Assembly (NCBI GenBank): GCA_963737365.1 | Contig: CAVTSD010000001.1 | Coordinates: 868,001 to 932,000 of the forward strand | DNA from: Roseiarcus sp963737365 | GTDB lineage: Bacteria > Pseudomonadota > Alphaproteobacteria > Rhizobiales > Beijerinckiaceae | Length of the DNA: 64,000 nucleotides | Direction: 5' to 3' | Shown: positions 48,384 through 56,602 of the stretch, one piece after another | Layout of the letters: each line of letters starts with the position of its first letter | Position numbering within the stretch: the stretch's first letter is position 1 | Position numbers and translations under genes: made by a program | Notes under the pieces: model-generated | Database searches by the model: none | Told to the model about the DNA's origin: nothing | What the model saw: the letters and a program-made list of their open reading frames with translations, nothing else

Positions 48384-48908
48384 TTAAGCCGAGGCTGCTG
48401 GCGCAGGGCTGAACAAGCCGACGCGGAGATCCTTGACCTCATAGATCCGTTTGCCATCGCCCTCGAGCCACCCGTCGGAAACGCCAAGGACCAGCTTGCC
48501 CCTGAAAACGCGTTTCATGTCCACGCCATAGACGACTTTTTTTATTGTGGGCAGCACTTGGTCAGCGAACTTCACCTCCCCGACGCCGAGCGCCCGGCCC
48601 CGTCCAGGCAAACCGAGCCAGCCGAGAAAGAACCCGGTCATTTGCCAAAGCGCGTCGAGGCCGAGGCACCCCGGCATCACCGGGTCATTCTTGAAATGGC
48701 AACCGAAAAACCAGAGGTCCGGCTTGACGTCGAGCTCCGCCCGCACGCCTCCTTTGCCGTTGGCCCCTCCGGTTTCGGAGATCTCGCTGATCCGATCGAA
48801 CATCAGCATCGGCGGCAAAGGCAGTTGCGCATTGCCCGGACCGAACATGTCGCCGCGACCGCAGGCGAGAAGATCCAAGTAATCGAAACTGGTACGCCGT
48901 TCGTTCAT
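48384..48908 (-). CDS. fabA: 3-hydroxydecanoyl-[acyl-carrier-protein] dehydratase/isomerase FabA
   Basis: Dehydrates hydroxydecanoyl-ACP and isomerises the trans-2 to the cis-3 product, starting unsaturated fatty-acid synthesis. From ATG 48908 the 174-aa protein starts MNERRTSFDYLDLLACGRGD, with the catalytic His in FFGCHFKNDPVMPGCLGLD near residue 74 and Asp in GLDALWQM. It is the first gene of the fabA-fabB-fabI run. The usual irr/fur gene upstream is not present. Confidence 0.95.
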   Translation of the reverse strand: MNERRTSFDYLDLLACGRGDMFGPGNAQLPLPPMLMFDRISEISETGGANGKGGVRAELDVKPDLWFFGCHFKNDPVMPGCLGLDALWQMTGFFLGWLGLPGRGRALGVGEVKFADQVLPTIKKVVYGVDMKRVFRGKLVLGVSDGWLEGDGKRIYEVKDLRVGLFSPAPAASA

Positions 48909-49045
48909 GCGCGCGGTCTGTCCCTGGGCCGCGCGACCCGCGCGGAAGCTTCCGGGCGGCGTGGTAACACACCCCCCCTTCAATCGGAAGCTATCCGCGT
49001 CAGGCTTAGGTCAGCGCGGGACGTCCACCATCGGATGAAGGGCGA

Positions 49046-49903
49046 TCAATAGCGGGGAAAATCGGCGGAGGCGATCACGCCTCCGCTGGTCGTGACAACC
49101 CATCCGTTGCCTCCAAGCTCGATACGCTCGACCCGCCCCGCGCCGGGAAGAAAATCGCCTTGACGGACTTCGCGCTCGCCGTAACGGCCCCCGACAAGCG
49201 CAACGTCGTCGCGAGCGTCCAGCACCACATAGCCGCGCAAGATGGTTTTCGGCCGTTCGATTGAACTCGTCTTGTCCATCGAAACATTGTCGAACTTCGG
49301 ACGGGGTGGGAGCTGCTTCGCCTGAGTGAGGGGAGACAGCGCTGGAAGCGGCGCGGCAATCTTCTGCTCAAGCTTGTCGATGCGGGTCGAGAGGCCGGTC
49401 GTCAAAGCGGTTGCTTCGTGGTCGACGCGTTCAGTGAGTTTGTCGACCTTCGCGCTCGCCTCATGGTCCAGCCTGTCAACACGTTGCGAGAGTTGGGCCA
49501 AAGCGCCGCTCACCTCGCGGTTAGAGGCCAGGTTTGACCTGATCTCGCCTACCGACTGCCGCAAGTCGGTCAGGCCAGCGTTCGACATTGTGGTGTCGAT
49601 GGCGTCGAGGCGGACCTTCAGCGACTTGATGGTGTGAGCCAGGGACTCGTTTTCACTCATCTGTTCCGCCAGCGCCTTGGCCTGCTCTCGGTCTTCCAAA
49701 AACAATGCTGCCGCGACGGCGACAAGGATGGCAAGGGCTGCTGCCGCAGCGAAATGGAACCGGGAGAAGGAAAGCCTGCGCGCCGCGCCGCGCGCCTCAG
49801 CTGCTGACCTCGTTTCCGCACGAGGCTCGACGACAATAAGGTCGCGCGACGCGCTCCCCGGCTGCAGCGCATTGCCAACGCTCAAACTTCCAAATTCACC
49901 CAT
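49046..49903 (-). CDS. Membrane-anchored coiled-coil protein of unknown function
   Basis: A 285-aa protein starting MGEFGSLSVGNALQPGSASR (ATG 49903). One membrane segment (FAAAAALAILVAVAAALFL, about residues 50-70) is followed by about 120 residues of coiled coil with heptads (IKSLKVRLDAIDTTM, LSQRVDRLDHEASAKVDKL) and a C-terminal beta domain (TILRGYVVLDARDDVALV, GRVERIELGGNGWVVTT). The C-terminal domain resembles those of type IV pilus or secretion assembly proteins in shape only; no family is assigned. Confidence 0.75.
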   Translation of the reverse strand: MGEFGSLSVGNALQPGSASRDLIVVEPRAETRSAAEARGAARRLSFSRFHFAAAAALAILVAVAAALFLEDREQAKALAEQMSENESLAHTIKSLKVRLDAIDTTMSNAGLTDLRQSVGEIRSNLASNREVSGALAQLSQRVDRLDHEASAKVDKLTERVDHEATALTTGLSTRIDKLEQKIAAPLPALSPLTQAKQLPPRPKFDNVSMDKTSSIERPKTILRGYVVLDARDDVALVGGRYGEREVRQGDFLPGAGRVERIELGGNGWVVTTSGGVIASADFPRY

Positions 49904-50119
49904 CGATCGACATCCACGGCTAACGAAGCGTTTATTCCAGTCTCCGCTAATGGGATTAATGAATTGTTGACCGTCACGGCGTTGCGTTGCCCTGTTGCCT
50001 AATTTGGGCGCAGAGACGCTGGCGGGCCGGACAACCACCGCCCCGGGCCGGGACGCTGCCGCACCCCCCGAAATGACCGGCTTGCGCTCGGGCGACCCGA
50101 TAGGGACCGCAAAATTTGG

Positions 50120-50548
50120 CTAGGCGGCGCCCAGCCTCAGGTCCGCCGCATCCTTCTGAATACGGTCGACCATCGCGCGCACGCCGTTCGAACGCTGGGG
50201 CGTCAGATGCTGCTCAAGGCCGAGCGCGCGAAAGGCGGCGTTTGCGTCCACGCCTAGGATCTGCTCCGGCGTGCGGTCGGAGAAAAGAGCGATCGCAATA
50301 GCGATGAGACCCCGCACGAGGTGGGAGTCGCTGTCGCCGCGGTAATGTAAGATGCTTCCTTCCGCGCTCGTCCTCGGCTCCCGTTCCAGCCACACCTGGC
50401 TGACGCAGCCTCGAACTTTGTTGACGTCGTTGTGAGCCTCGGGGCTCAGCGGCTCGAGCGATTGGCCCAGTTCCAGGACATAACGATACCTGTCCTCCCA
50501 GTCATCGAGAGAAGCAAAATCTTCGCGTATATTATCAATTGCCGACAA
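50120..50548 (-). CDS. sufE: Cysteine desulfuration protein SufE
   Basis: Accepts sulfane sulfur from SufS for iron-sulfur cluster assembly. The 142-aa form starts MSAIDNIREDFASLDDWEDR with the persulfide cysteine in NKVRGCVSQVWLE near residue 52 and LTPQRSNGVRAMVDRIQ at the end. The TTG start at 50548 fits the family N-terminus; an in-frame ATG at 50659 would add 37 residues not typical of SufE. The other suf genes are not in the window. Confidence 0.9.
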   Translation of the reverse strand: MSAIDNIREDFASLDDWEDRYRYVLELGQSLEPLSPEAHNDVNKVRGCVSQVWLEREPRTSAEGSILHYRGDSDSHLVRGLIAIAIALFSDRTPEQILGVDANAAFRALGLEQHLTPQRSNGVRAMVDRIQKDAADLRLGAA

Positions 50549-50965
50549 GAGATGCGCGAGCCTCCGCGGGAGTTCATAGCCCCTTATATGGGCTCCGGTC
50601 AGCCATGGACCAGCGCGCTCGGCAGAAATCGATGGATTCCCGAGGCTCAAGGCGACCATTGTAACGAAGGATCAACCATAGTCGCAAAGCGCGCCGGATT
50701 GGGGCCCCTTACGGAAGTCGCTGAGTTTAGACTTAAGATTGGTTTAATCAGCGCCTGCGATTTAGAGGGAAACGCGACGATCCTGAGCGCTTGCAAGTGA
50801 TGCGTCCGCACTCTTTCGCCACGCCGAAACCAGATATGTCGGCCAATCGTTACGCCGCCGCGGTTCACGGAAAATGACCGGTATTCGTCTAGTCGCCGCT
50901 CCCGCCTCGCTCTTTGAGCGTGAGATGGAGTTGAGCGGAGCTGCAAACCCTTCAGGAGAACCCAC
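50549..50965. promoter_or_regulatory. sufE/peptidoglycan-binding gene intergenic region with a CtrA-type box
   Basis: A 417-bp divergent gap without a convincing gene. TTAA-GATTGGT-TTAA at 50733-50747 is a perfect TTAA-N7-TTAA match. It lies 185 bp before the sufE start and 219 bp before the peptidoglycan-binding gene, so which gene it serves is unclear. Confidence 0.6.
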
Positions 50966-51580
50966 GTGGATCTAGCGCTTGCACGCATAAAAAATAATCT
51001 GGGTCAGCTCCGGGGGCCGGTCCAGCGGTCAGGTCATGAAGCGCTGATGCGAAGGATCGCAGGCCGCGTGAAGCTCGCGCATTTGCGATATTACCTCGGA
51101 GCGGCGCTGTTTGCGGCTCTTGTAGGCATTGGCGTCAACGCCCTCGTGTTGCAGCGCGAGCGTCACCCGGCGCCATTATTTGGCTCTGCGGCGCCTAAGC
51201 TCCCCGCCGCCGCTCCCGCGCCAGCCCCGCCGCCTCCGCAGACGCCAGTCAGCACCGAAGACAACGTCCCGCCGGCGGAGTCCTCCGCCGCTCTTCCGCC
51301 AGCGCGCTCGGCTGAGAGCGCGGGAAGTTCGTCGTCGTCGGATCCGATCGCCGAACTGTTGGCCGGGGGTGTCCACGGCGAACCCTCGCATTTGACCCTA
51401 ACCGCCCAAACCGCGCTCGCCAAACTAGGCTATCCGGTCAAGCCAGACGGGAAGGAGGGGTCCGCGACGGAGCAGGCGCTGCGAGAGTTCGAGCGCGCCC
51501 ACGGGCTGCCTCCCGCGACGGAAATAACCGAGCGGCTCGTCAAGCAGCTAACCGCCGCCGCTCGCGCAGGAGGACGTTAA
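50966..51580 (+). CDS. Membrane protein with C-terminal peptidoglycan-binding domain
   Basis: The 204-aa product starts at GTG 50966 (MDLALARIKNNLGQLRG; AGGAGA upstream), has one membrane segment (LGAALFAALVGIGVNALVL, about residues 44-62), a long Pro/Ala/Ser-rich linker (residues about 75-135) and a C-terminal peptidoglycan-binding domain (LTAQTALAKLGYPVKPDGKE, ALREFERAHGLPPATEITE). The topology places the binding domain in the periplasm. It is 5 bp before a DUF1491 gene and probably cotranscribed with it. Confidence 0.85.
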   Translation: MDLALARIKNNLGQLRGPVQRSGHEALMRRIAGRVKLAHLRYYLGAALFAALVGIGVNALVLQRERHPAPLFGSAAPKLPAAAPAPAPPPPQTPVSTEDNVPPAESSAALPPARSAESAGSSSSSDPIAELLAGGVHGEPSHLTLTAQTALAKLGYPVKPDGKEGSATEQALREFERAHGLPPATEITERLVKQLTAAARAGGR

Positions 51581-51585
51581 GCGCG

Positions 51586-51933
51586 GTGCGCTTGCGCTCC
51601 GACATCTGGGTTGCGGCCTATTTGCGTCGGTGTAGAGTGGAAGGCGTGAGCGCGGTCCTGCGCCGGCGGGGCGCCGCGGAGGCCGGCGCCATCTTCGTCA
51701 AGGTCGACCATCTCAATGGAAACGCGACGCTTTACGGTCCTGCGCCGCAAACTGTCGCCGCCGAGGCGCCGCGAGGCGTCGACAGGATGTTTTCGAGGGC
51801 GCACGCAGCGCCGCTGATAGGTTCCAACGAAGCCGAGGCGCGGCTCAAACGAGAGATCGCCTTCGACCCCGATCTCTGGATTGTTGAAGTCGAGAACGGC
51901 GTGGATGGAGCCTGGCTCGATCTCGCGCCTTGA
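51586..51933 (+). CDS. DUF1491 family protein
   Basis: A 115-aa protein of unknown function conserved in alphaproteobacteria. It starts at GTG 51586 (MRLRSDIWVAAYLRRCRVEG) with AGGAGG in the end of the preceding gene, and has the DUF1491 pattern: RRRGAAEAGAIFVKVDHLNG, LYGPAPQ, then KREIAFDPDLWIVEVEN. Usually found beside the peptidoglycan-binding protein, as here. Confidence 0.88.
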   Translation: MRLRSDIWVAAYLRRCRVEGVSAVLRRRGAAEAGAIFVKVDHLNGNATLYGPAPQTVAAEAPRGVDRMFSRAHAAPLIGSNEAEARLKREIAFDPDLWIVEVENGVDGAWLDLAP

Positions 51934-52249
51934 GCTGAGCCGATCGCCTTGGCGTTTATAGCGTCGCTGGGCGAGGCGCATCGCCGATGGTCTTCGAGAT
52001 AGCAAGCTCACCACTTGATAGAAGAGAAGATTCGACCTCAACGTGAGTTAAGAATTACTTCAAATTCATGCCGGTTGCGCATCGTTCAACCTTAGTCACC
52101 GCTTAACCAAATCCCTCAACCTCACCGCTCGGCGCGCCAGAGACTGTTCAAATTAACGCGGTCGAAATCGGCGGGCCCTACTTTTGGTTGGGCCGCAGAC
52201 GTGGAAATCCCGAGCGGTCGCCAAGTGGTCTCTGAGTGGGAGCAACCAG
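51934..52249. promoter_or_regulatory. Upstream region of the Tad pilus cluster
   Basis: A 316-bp gap before flp with no gene. TTAA-GAATTAC-TTCAA near 52047-52062 and TTAACCAA near 52103 are near matches to CtrA sites (TTAA-N7-TTAA and TTAACC half-site). In Caulobacter the pilin gene is CtrA-activated, so these are candidate activation sites; neither is perfect. Confidence 0.4.
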
Positions 52250-52489
52250 ATGCCTCAGTCGATCGAGAACTCCGTCGCCGCCGAGGCAGGCGTGACGGCG
52301 ATCGACAATGCGTCGATCGCCTCCCTGATCGCGGTCTTCGTCACCGCGGTCACAACGATTAGCGCCAAGGTCGGCACGCTGTTCAACGAAATCGGCGCCG
52401 CCCTCAAATCAGGCGGCCCGACGACGCTCGCGCTGGCGGAGCAAGGCGCAGACCGATTTTTCCTGATTGATGCGACTGACAAACCGTGA
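52250..52489 (+). CDS. flp: Flp/Fap-type pilin with atypical processing motif
   Basis: Major Tad pilin candidate, 79 aa, starting MPQSIENSVAAEAGVTAIDN with GGGAG upstream. The hydrophobic helix (IASLIAVFVTAVTTISAKVG) is like Flp pilins, and processing would be expected after the Gly in EAG/VTAID. However, the conserved Glu5-Tyr6 pair of mature Flp (TAIEY) reads Asp-Asn. The protein also has a longer soluble tail than usual. Its stop overlaps the cpaA start by 1 bp. Either a variant pilin, or a decaying one. Confidence 0.75.
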   Translation: MPQSIENSVAAEAGVTAIDNASIASLIAVFVTAVTTISAKVGTLFNEIGAALKSGGPTTLALAEQGADRFFLIDATDKP

Positions 52490-53001
52490 TGGCCTCGAAC
52501 CTCCTTCATCTCTCGATCTTCGCCTTCTTTCCCGCCCTTATGGCGCTTTCCGCGTCCATGGATCTCCTCACCTTCACGATCCCCAATCGGATCTGCGTCG
52601 CTCTCGCGCTCGGCTATGTCGTCTTTGCAGCGCTGCTTGGCGTTCCGGCGGTCGAGATTCTCCTCAATATGTCTTGCGGCCTGGCCATTCTGGCGATCAC
52701 GTTTGTGATGTTCAACCTCGGCTTGGTCGGCGGCGGCGACGCCAAGTTGGCGGCTGCAACCGCGGCATGGCTCGGTTGGACCGCCATCCTCGATTATGGG
52801 CTCGCCGCCTCCATCTTCGGCGGGATCCTCACGCTCATCCTTCTCGGCGTTCGAAGGGTCCCCCTTCCCGCCGCGCTCGCCCGCGTGCCCTGGCTTGCGC
52901 GACTGCATAGCGCCAACTCGGGCGTCCCTTACGGAATCGCATTGGCCGCAGCCGGCCTCATGCAATTCCCGAATTCATCAATTTGGGCCGCGGTCGTTTA
53001 G
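52489..53001 (+). CDS. cpaA: Prepilin peptidase CpaA (TadV, A24 family)
   Basis: Inner-membrane aspartic protease that processes Flp prepilins. The 170-aa protein has six hydrophobic stretches and the two catalytic aspartates: ALSASMDLLTFTIPNRI (about residue 26) and the GGGD motif in LGLVGGGDAKLAAA near residue 83. It lacks the N-terminal methyltransferase domain, as expected for CpaA. ATG 52489 overlaps the flp stop. Confidence 0.9.
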   Translation: MASNLLHLSIFAFFPALMALSASMDLLTFTIPNRICVALALGYVVFAALLGVPAVEILLNMSCGLAILAITFVMFNLGLVGGGDAKLAAATAAWLGWTAILDYGLAASIFGGILTLILLGVRRVPLPAALARVPWLARLHSANSGVPYGIALAAAGLMQFPNSSIWAAVV

Positions 53002-53425
53002 GCCGGCCCGATTGCCGGCGCCGACTGTTTCGCGGATCGGCAGTTAGACGTCGTTAGTCTCGACCCGCTTACGTGTTCGCGCCGATCAGTGACGTCGCGG
53101 GTCTTCGTTCGGTCATTTCTCCGTAGACGGGCAATATTCGTTTCGGTGAATCGATGAGCCGCCGGTCCAGGATTCAACGCTCAGTTGCGAGAGCTTGATC
53201 GAATTATTCTAGCTATCCTTCCAGTCAATTTTCCGCTCTATAGAGTTATTATGGCTCACTCTTCGGAATAGCATGGTAATAGAGGGATTTATCGAAAGAT
53301 GTGCGACTGAATGGCTGTGTTTCACAGGCCCAGGAATACAAGTCGATACTTTAAATTAACCGTACCTTGACGATTACGATGTCTAAATCGCGTCGCTTGC
53401 GAGTCAGTGCGAAGGGCCATCATTT
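53002..53425. promoter_or_regulatory. Long AT-rich gap inside the Tad cluster
   Basis: A 424-bp interval between cpaA and cpaB in a cluster otherwise tightly packed. No gene longer than about 20 codons with a ribosome site was seen. TTTAAATTAACCGT near 53353-53366 holds a TTAACC half-site like those bound by CtrA. It probably contains a separate promoter for cpaB onward. Confidence 0.45.
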
Positions 53426-53437
53426 ATGAATTGAAGG

Positions 53438-54223
53438 TTGATCATCGTCGGAGCAATCGCGGTTCTGGCGTTCGGCGCCACGTTCATGGTCTTGCGAGGC
53501 GCCGGCAATTCTGCGCCGACCCCGACTGCCGAGGCTCCGCCAAAACTCGATATCGAGGAAGTGCTTGTCGCTGGACAGGATCTCCCGATGGGGACGGTCG
53601 TCAACGCGGGCGCGACGACGTGGCAAGCTTGGCCAAAGGCGGCGGTCTCAGAACTCATGATCACAAAGTCGGGAAAGTCGGACGCGCTTAAGGACATAGA
53701 AGGCTCGATGACGCGTGTGGCTTTCCTGCGCGGCGAGCCGATCCGGCGTGACAAGCTCGTTCAGGCTGGAGCCGGCGGATTCATGTCTGCGATCCTGCCA
53801 ACCGGAAAGCGGGCGGTCGCAATCAAGATCGACAACGACGGCGATTCCACGGCCGGCGGATTCATTCTCCCCAACGACCGGGTCGACGTCGTCCGTCTGG
53901 CCCGGGACGAGGAATCGACCAAGGCTCGAGGGGTCGAAGTCATGACTGCGCAGCCGATCCTCGCCAATGTGCGCGTCCTCGCCATCGGCCAAAACGTAGA
54001 AGAGCAGAACGGCAAGAAAGTCGTGACTGGAGCCAACGCGACGCTCGAGCTCGACCCGGATCAAGTCAATCTCATAATTCTTGCCCAGCATGCCGGCAAT
54101 TCGAATCTTCATCTCGTTCTCCGCAGTCTCGTCGACAGCGGCGGCCCCGCGAAGACCGTTGTCAGCTCTGACGACGCGCTGACCGTGGTTCGCTACGGCG
54201 CCGCCGAGCAGGCGACCCGGTGA
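53438..54223 (+). CDS. cpaB: Flp pilus assembly protein CpaB (RcpC)
   Basis: Periplasmic/inner-membrane protein linking the Tad machine to the secretin. The 261-aa reading has an N-terminal hydrophobic segment (IIVGAIAVLAFGATFMVL), a SAF domain (EEVLVAGQDLPMGTVVNAGA), MSAILPTGKRAVAIKIDND, DRVDVVRLARDEE and NATLELDPDQVNLIILAQ. The start is uncertain: in the same frame ATG 53426 has GAAGGG about ten nt upstream but is followed by TGA at codon 3; TTG 53438 is the first start after it. The TGA may be a mutation or sequence error. It overlaps a GTG that could start cpaC. Confidence 0.85.
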   Translation: MIIVGAIAVLAFGATFMVLRGAGNSAPTPTAEAPPKLDIEEVLVAGQDLPMGTVVNAGATTWQAWPKAAVSELMITKSGKSDALKDIEGSMTRVAFLRGEPIRRDKLVQAGAGGFMSAILPTGKRAVAIKIDNDGDSTAGGFILPNDRVDVVRLARDEESTKARGVEVMTAQPILANVRVLAIGQNVEEQNGKKVVTGANATLELDPDQVNLIILAQHAGNSNLHLVLRSLVDSGGPAKTVVSSDDALTVVRYGAAEQATR

Positions 54224-54273
54224 GTGACCTTCCTTATCCTTTGTCGCTTGTTCTCCAGACACGGAGCCGGGGC

Positions 54274-55803
54274 ATGAAGTCCGATCGCATTGAGAGACGG
54301 CCGAAGATCGCCATTTGGGTCTCGGCGGCGCTTCTCGCGATCGCGCCAGCGTCGACCGCCCGTGCAGCCGAGGGCGATGATCTCGCCCGCATGGGCGCGA
54401 TGTCGGACGCCGCGGCCCAGCCCTTGCAGATGGGCGTCGGCCAATCGGTCATACGCGACCTGCCTGAGGAAGCGGGAGAGATCTACGTCGGCGATCCCAG
54501 TGTCGCCAACGCGATCGTGCGCACCGCGAAGCGCATCTATATTTCCGGCGTCGCCAACGGCCACACGAGCATTTTCGCCCTGGCCAGGGACGGGCGAAGA
54601 ATTGCGTTTTTCCAGGTCTCCGTCGGTCGCGCCATCGGCGAGTTGACCGCGCTCCTCAATGTCGCGATCCCGGGCAACGACATTCGCGTGCGCACCGTCG
54701 AGAACACGATCATCCTCACCGGATCAGTGGCCTCGGCGGAGGAGGCGCAAAAGGCGCTCGACATCGCGTCCGGCTTCGTCAACGACGCGCCCACCTCATC
54801 CTCCGGAAACGCCCCACAGATCTCCATCTCGAGCGGCTCCAGCGGAGGCGGCTCGTCCGGCGGCTCCAGCAGCAAATCGCAGAGCAGCCCGCAGGGAAGG
54901 GTCGTCAATGCGTTGACGATCCGCGGAGCCGACCAGGTCAGTCTACGGGTCACAGTCGCCGAGATTCGGCGAGACATCGTCAAACAACTGGGCGTTAATT
55001 TGAGCGGCACCGGGCCGAACGGAACCTTCACGCTCGATCCCCCATTCACCGTCAACGGCAACATCGCCGGCTCCGTCGCGGCCGCCGCCTCCCAGGCGAC
55101 CCTGAATTGGTTCAAGGGCAGCGGCAGCATCAGCGCCACTTTACAGGCGTTCGAGCGGCAGGGTGTCGCCCACACGCTCGCCGAGCCGACTGTCACTGCA
55201 GTCTCCGGCGAAACCGCTAAATTCCTAGCCGGCGGCACGGTTCCTATTCTCAATAGCGTGCAGTGCCAGCCCGTTTGCCAGTACGGTTTCATCCAGCAGC
55301 CTTACGGCGTGACCCTGAACTTCACCCCGGTCGTCTTGTCCCCCGGGCGGATCCAGCTGCGAATCGCAACCGAAGTCACGGATATCGACCCCACGACACA
55401 AATCACGTTCAGCGGGATCACGATCCCCGGATTCCGGACTCGCAGCAACACGACGACGGTGGAACTGCCTTCCGGCGGTTCGATCGCTACGGCGGGCTTG
55501 ATCAGCACCCAGACGGAACAGGCTATCAATGGCCTTCCGGCGCTGATGAATCTCCCGGTGCTTGGGGCGCTGTTCCGTTCGCGGGACTATCAGCGCAGCG
55601 AGACCGAACTGCTGGTCGTCGTGACGCCCTTCACAACGCACGCCATCGACCCGAGCCAAGTCGTGAAACCCGACCAGAATTTCCAGGACGCAAGCGATCC
55701 GCAGACCTGGTTCCTGGGCCGTGTCAACCGGATCTACTCCACCGCTCAGTCGCTCCAGCCAATGCCCGGTTATGCCGGCAAGATCGGATTTATCACCCAG
55801 TAG
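54274..55803 (+). CDS. cpaC: Tad secretin CpaC (RcpA)
   Basis: Outer-membrane channel for the Flp pilus. From ATG 54274 (GGAG upstream) the 509-aa protein has a signal peptide (KIAIWVSAALLAIAPASTA), an N-terminal pilus/secretin domain (LPEEAGEIYVGDPSVANAIV, LLNVAIPGNDIRVRTVENTI), a Ser/Gly linker near residue 190, and the C-terminal secretin domain (GVAHTLAEPTVTAVSGETAK, GVTLNFTPVVLSPGRIQLRI, NLPVLGALFRSRDYQRSETE). GTG 54220 is an alternative start. Intact. Confidence 0.93.
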   Translation: MKSDRIERRPKIAIWVSAALLAIAPASTARAAEGDDLARMGAMSDAAAQPLQMGVGQSVIRDLPEEAGEIYVGDPSVANAIVRTAKRIYISGVANGHTSIFALARDGRRIAFFQVSVGRAIGELTALLNVAIPGNDIRVRTVENTIILTGSVASAEEAQKALDIASGFVNDAPTSSSGNAPQISISSGSSGGGSSGGSSSKSQSSPQGRVVNALTIRGADQVSLRVTVAEIRRDIVKQLGVNLSGTGPNGTFTLDPPFTVNGNIAGSVAAAASQATLNWFKGSGSISATLQAFERQGVAHTLAEPTVTAVSGETAKFLAGGTVPILNSVQCQPVCQYGFIQQPYGVTLNFTPVVLSPGRIQLRIATEVTDIDPTTQITFSGITIPGFRTRSNTTTVELPSGGSIATAGLISTQTEQAINGLPALMNLPVLGALFRSRDYQRSETELLVVVTPFTTHAIDPSQVVKPDQNFQDASDPQTWFLGRVNRIYSTAQSLQPMPGYAGKIGFITQ

Positions 55804-55855
55804 GCCTTGCGTGCTTCGCCAACAGTTTTCCCACGACCTGAGAAAGACAGCGCCC

Positions 55856-56596
55856 ATGGCCGCTCTTCCGGACGCACGACCACCATTAAAAGCGCAAGGC
55901 TTGAGGTTGATCCTCGCCGCGGCCGCCGCCGCCGGTCTCGCCGGTTGCGGCGGCGTTCCCTATGCCTCGTCTGATCCAGCGTTTCCCGGCAGCTTTGAGG
56001 AGCGTCATCCGATCGTGGTCGCGGCGGCGCCAACGAGCCTCGATCTCTACCCGGTCGGAGGCCGGCTCGACGAGCGCTCGCGCGCGAATGTGCGCGCCTT
56101 TGCAGACCGCTATCAGCGCTATGGCGCGGGCGCGGTGACGATCCAGACGCCTGTGGGCGTGAATCCAAACTCGATCGCGGTTTACGAGGTCCGCAGGGCG
56201 CTTATCGCCGCGGGCGTCAGAGGCCGGATCGCGGTGGGAGATTACCTGCCCCCGAATGATTCCTCGGCTCCTCCGCTGCGCGTGTCGTTCACTGGGCTCA
56301 AAGCAGTCGTGCCGACGCGATGCGGTCAGTGGCCGGAGGATCTCGCTTCGGGGGCGTCGGTCGAAGGGTGGAAGAACGAACCCTACTCCAACTTCGGCTG
56401 CGCCACCCAATCGACGATCGCGGCCCAGGTCGATGACCCGCGCGATCTGGTCCAGCCGCGCGCGATGGGCCCATCCGATGTCGCCATGCGCACCCGCGCC
56501 ATCGAGGACGTCCGCAACGGTCAAGATCCGAGCACCGACTGGAAGAACGCCGTTCTCACGCCAATTGGCGGCGATCTGCCGACGAACGGAAACTGA
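55856..56596 (+). CDS. cpaD: Tad pilus assembly lipoprotein CpaD
   Basis: Lipoprotein that helps place the secretin. The 246-aa protein has a lipoprotein signal (LILAAAAAAGLAGCGG; lipobox LAGC near residue 28) and the CpaD domain with PTSLDLYPVGGRLDERSRAN, AVYEVRRALIAAGVR, YSNFGCATQSTIAAQVDDPR and LVQPRAMGPSD. ATG 55856 follows GAGAAAG by about 9 nt. Confidence 0.9.
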   Translation: MAALPDARPPLKAQGLRLILAAAAAAGLAGCGGVPYASSDPAFPGSFEERHPIVVAAAPTSLDLYPVGGRLDERSRANVRAFADRYQRYGAGAVTIQTPVGVNPNSIAVYEVRRALIAAGVRGRIAVGDYLPPNDSSAPPLRVSFTGLKAVVPTRCGQWPEDLASGASVEGWKNEPYSNFGCATQSTIAAQVDDPRDLVQPRAMGPSDVAMRTRAIEDVRNGQDPSTDWKNAVLTPIGGDLPTNGN

Positions 56597-56602
56597 TTGA
56601 CC

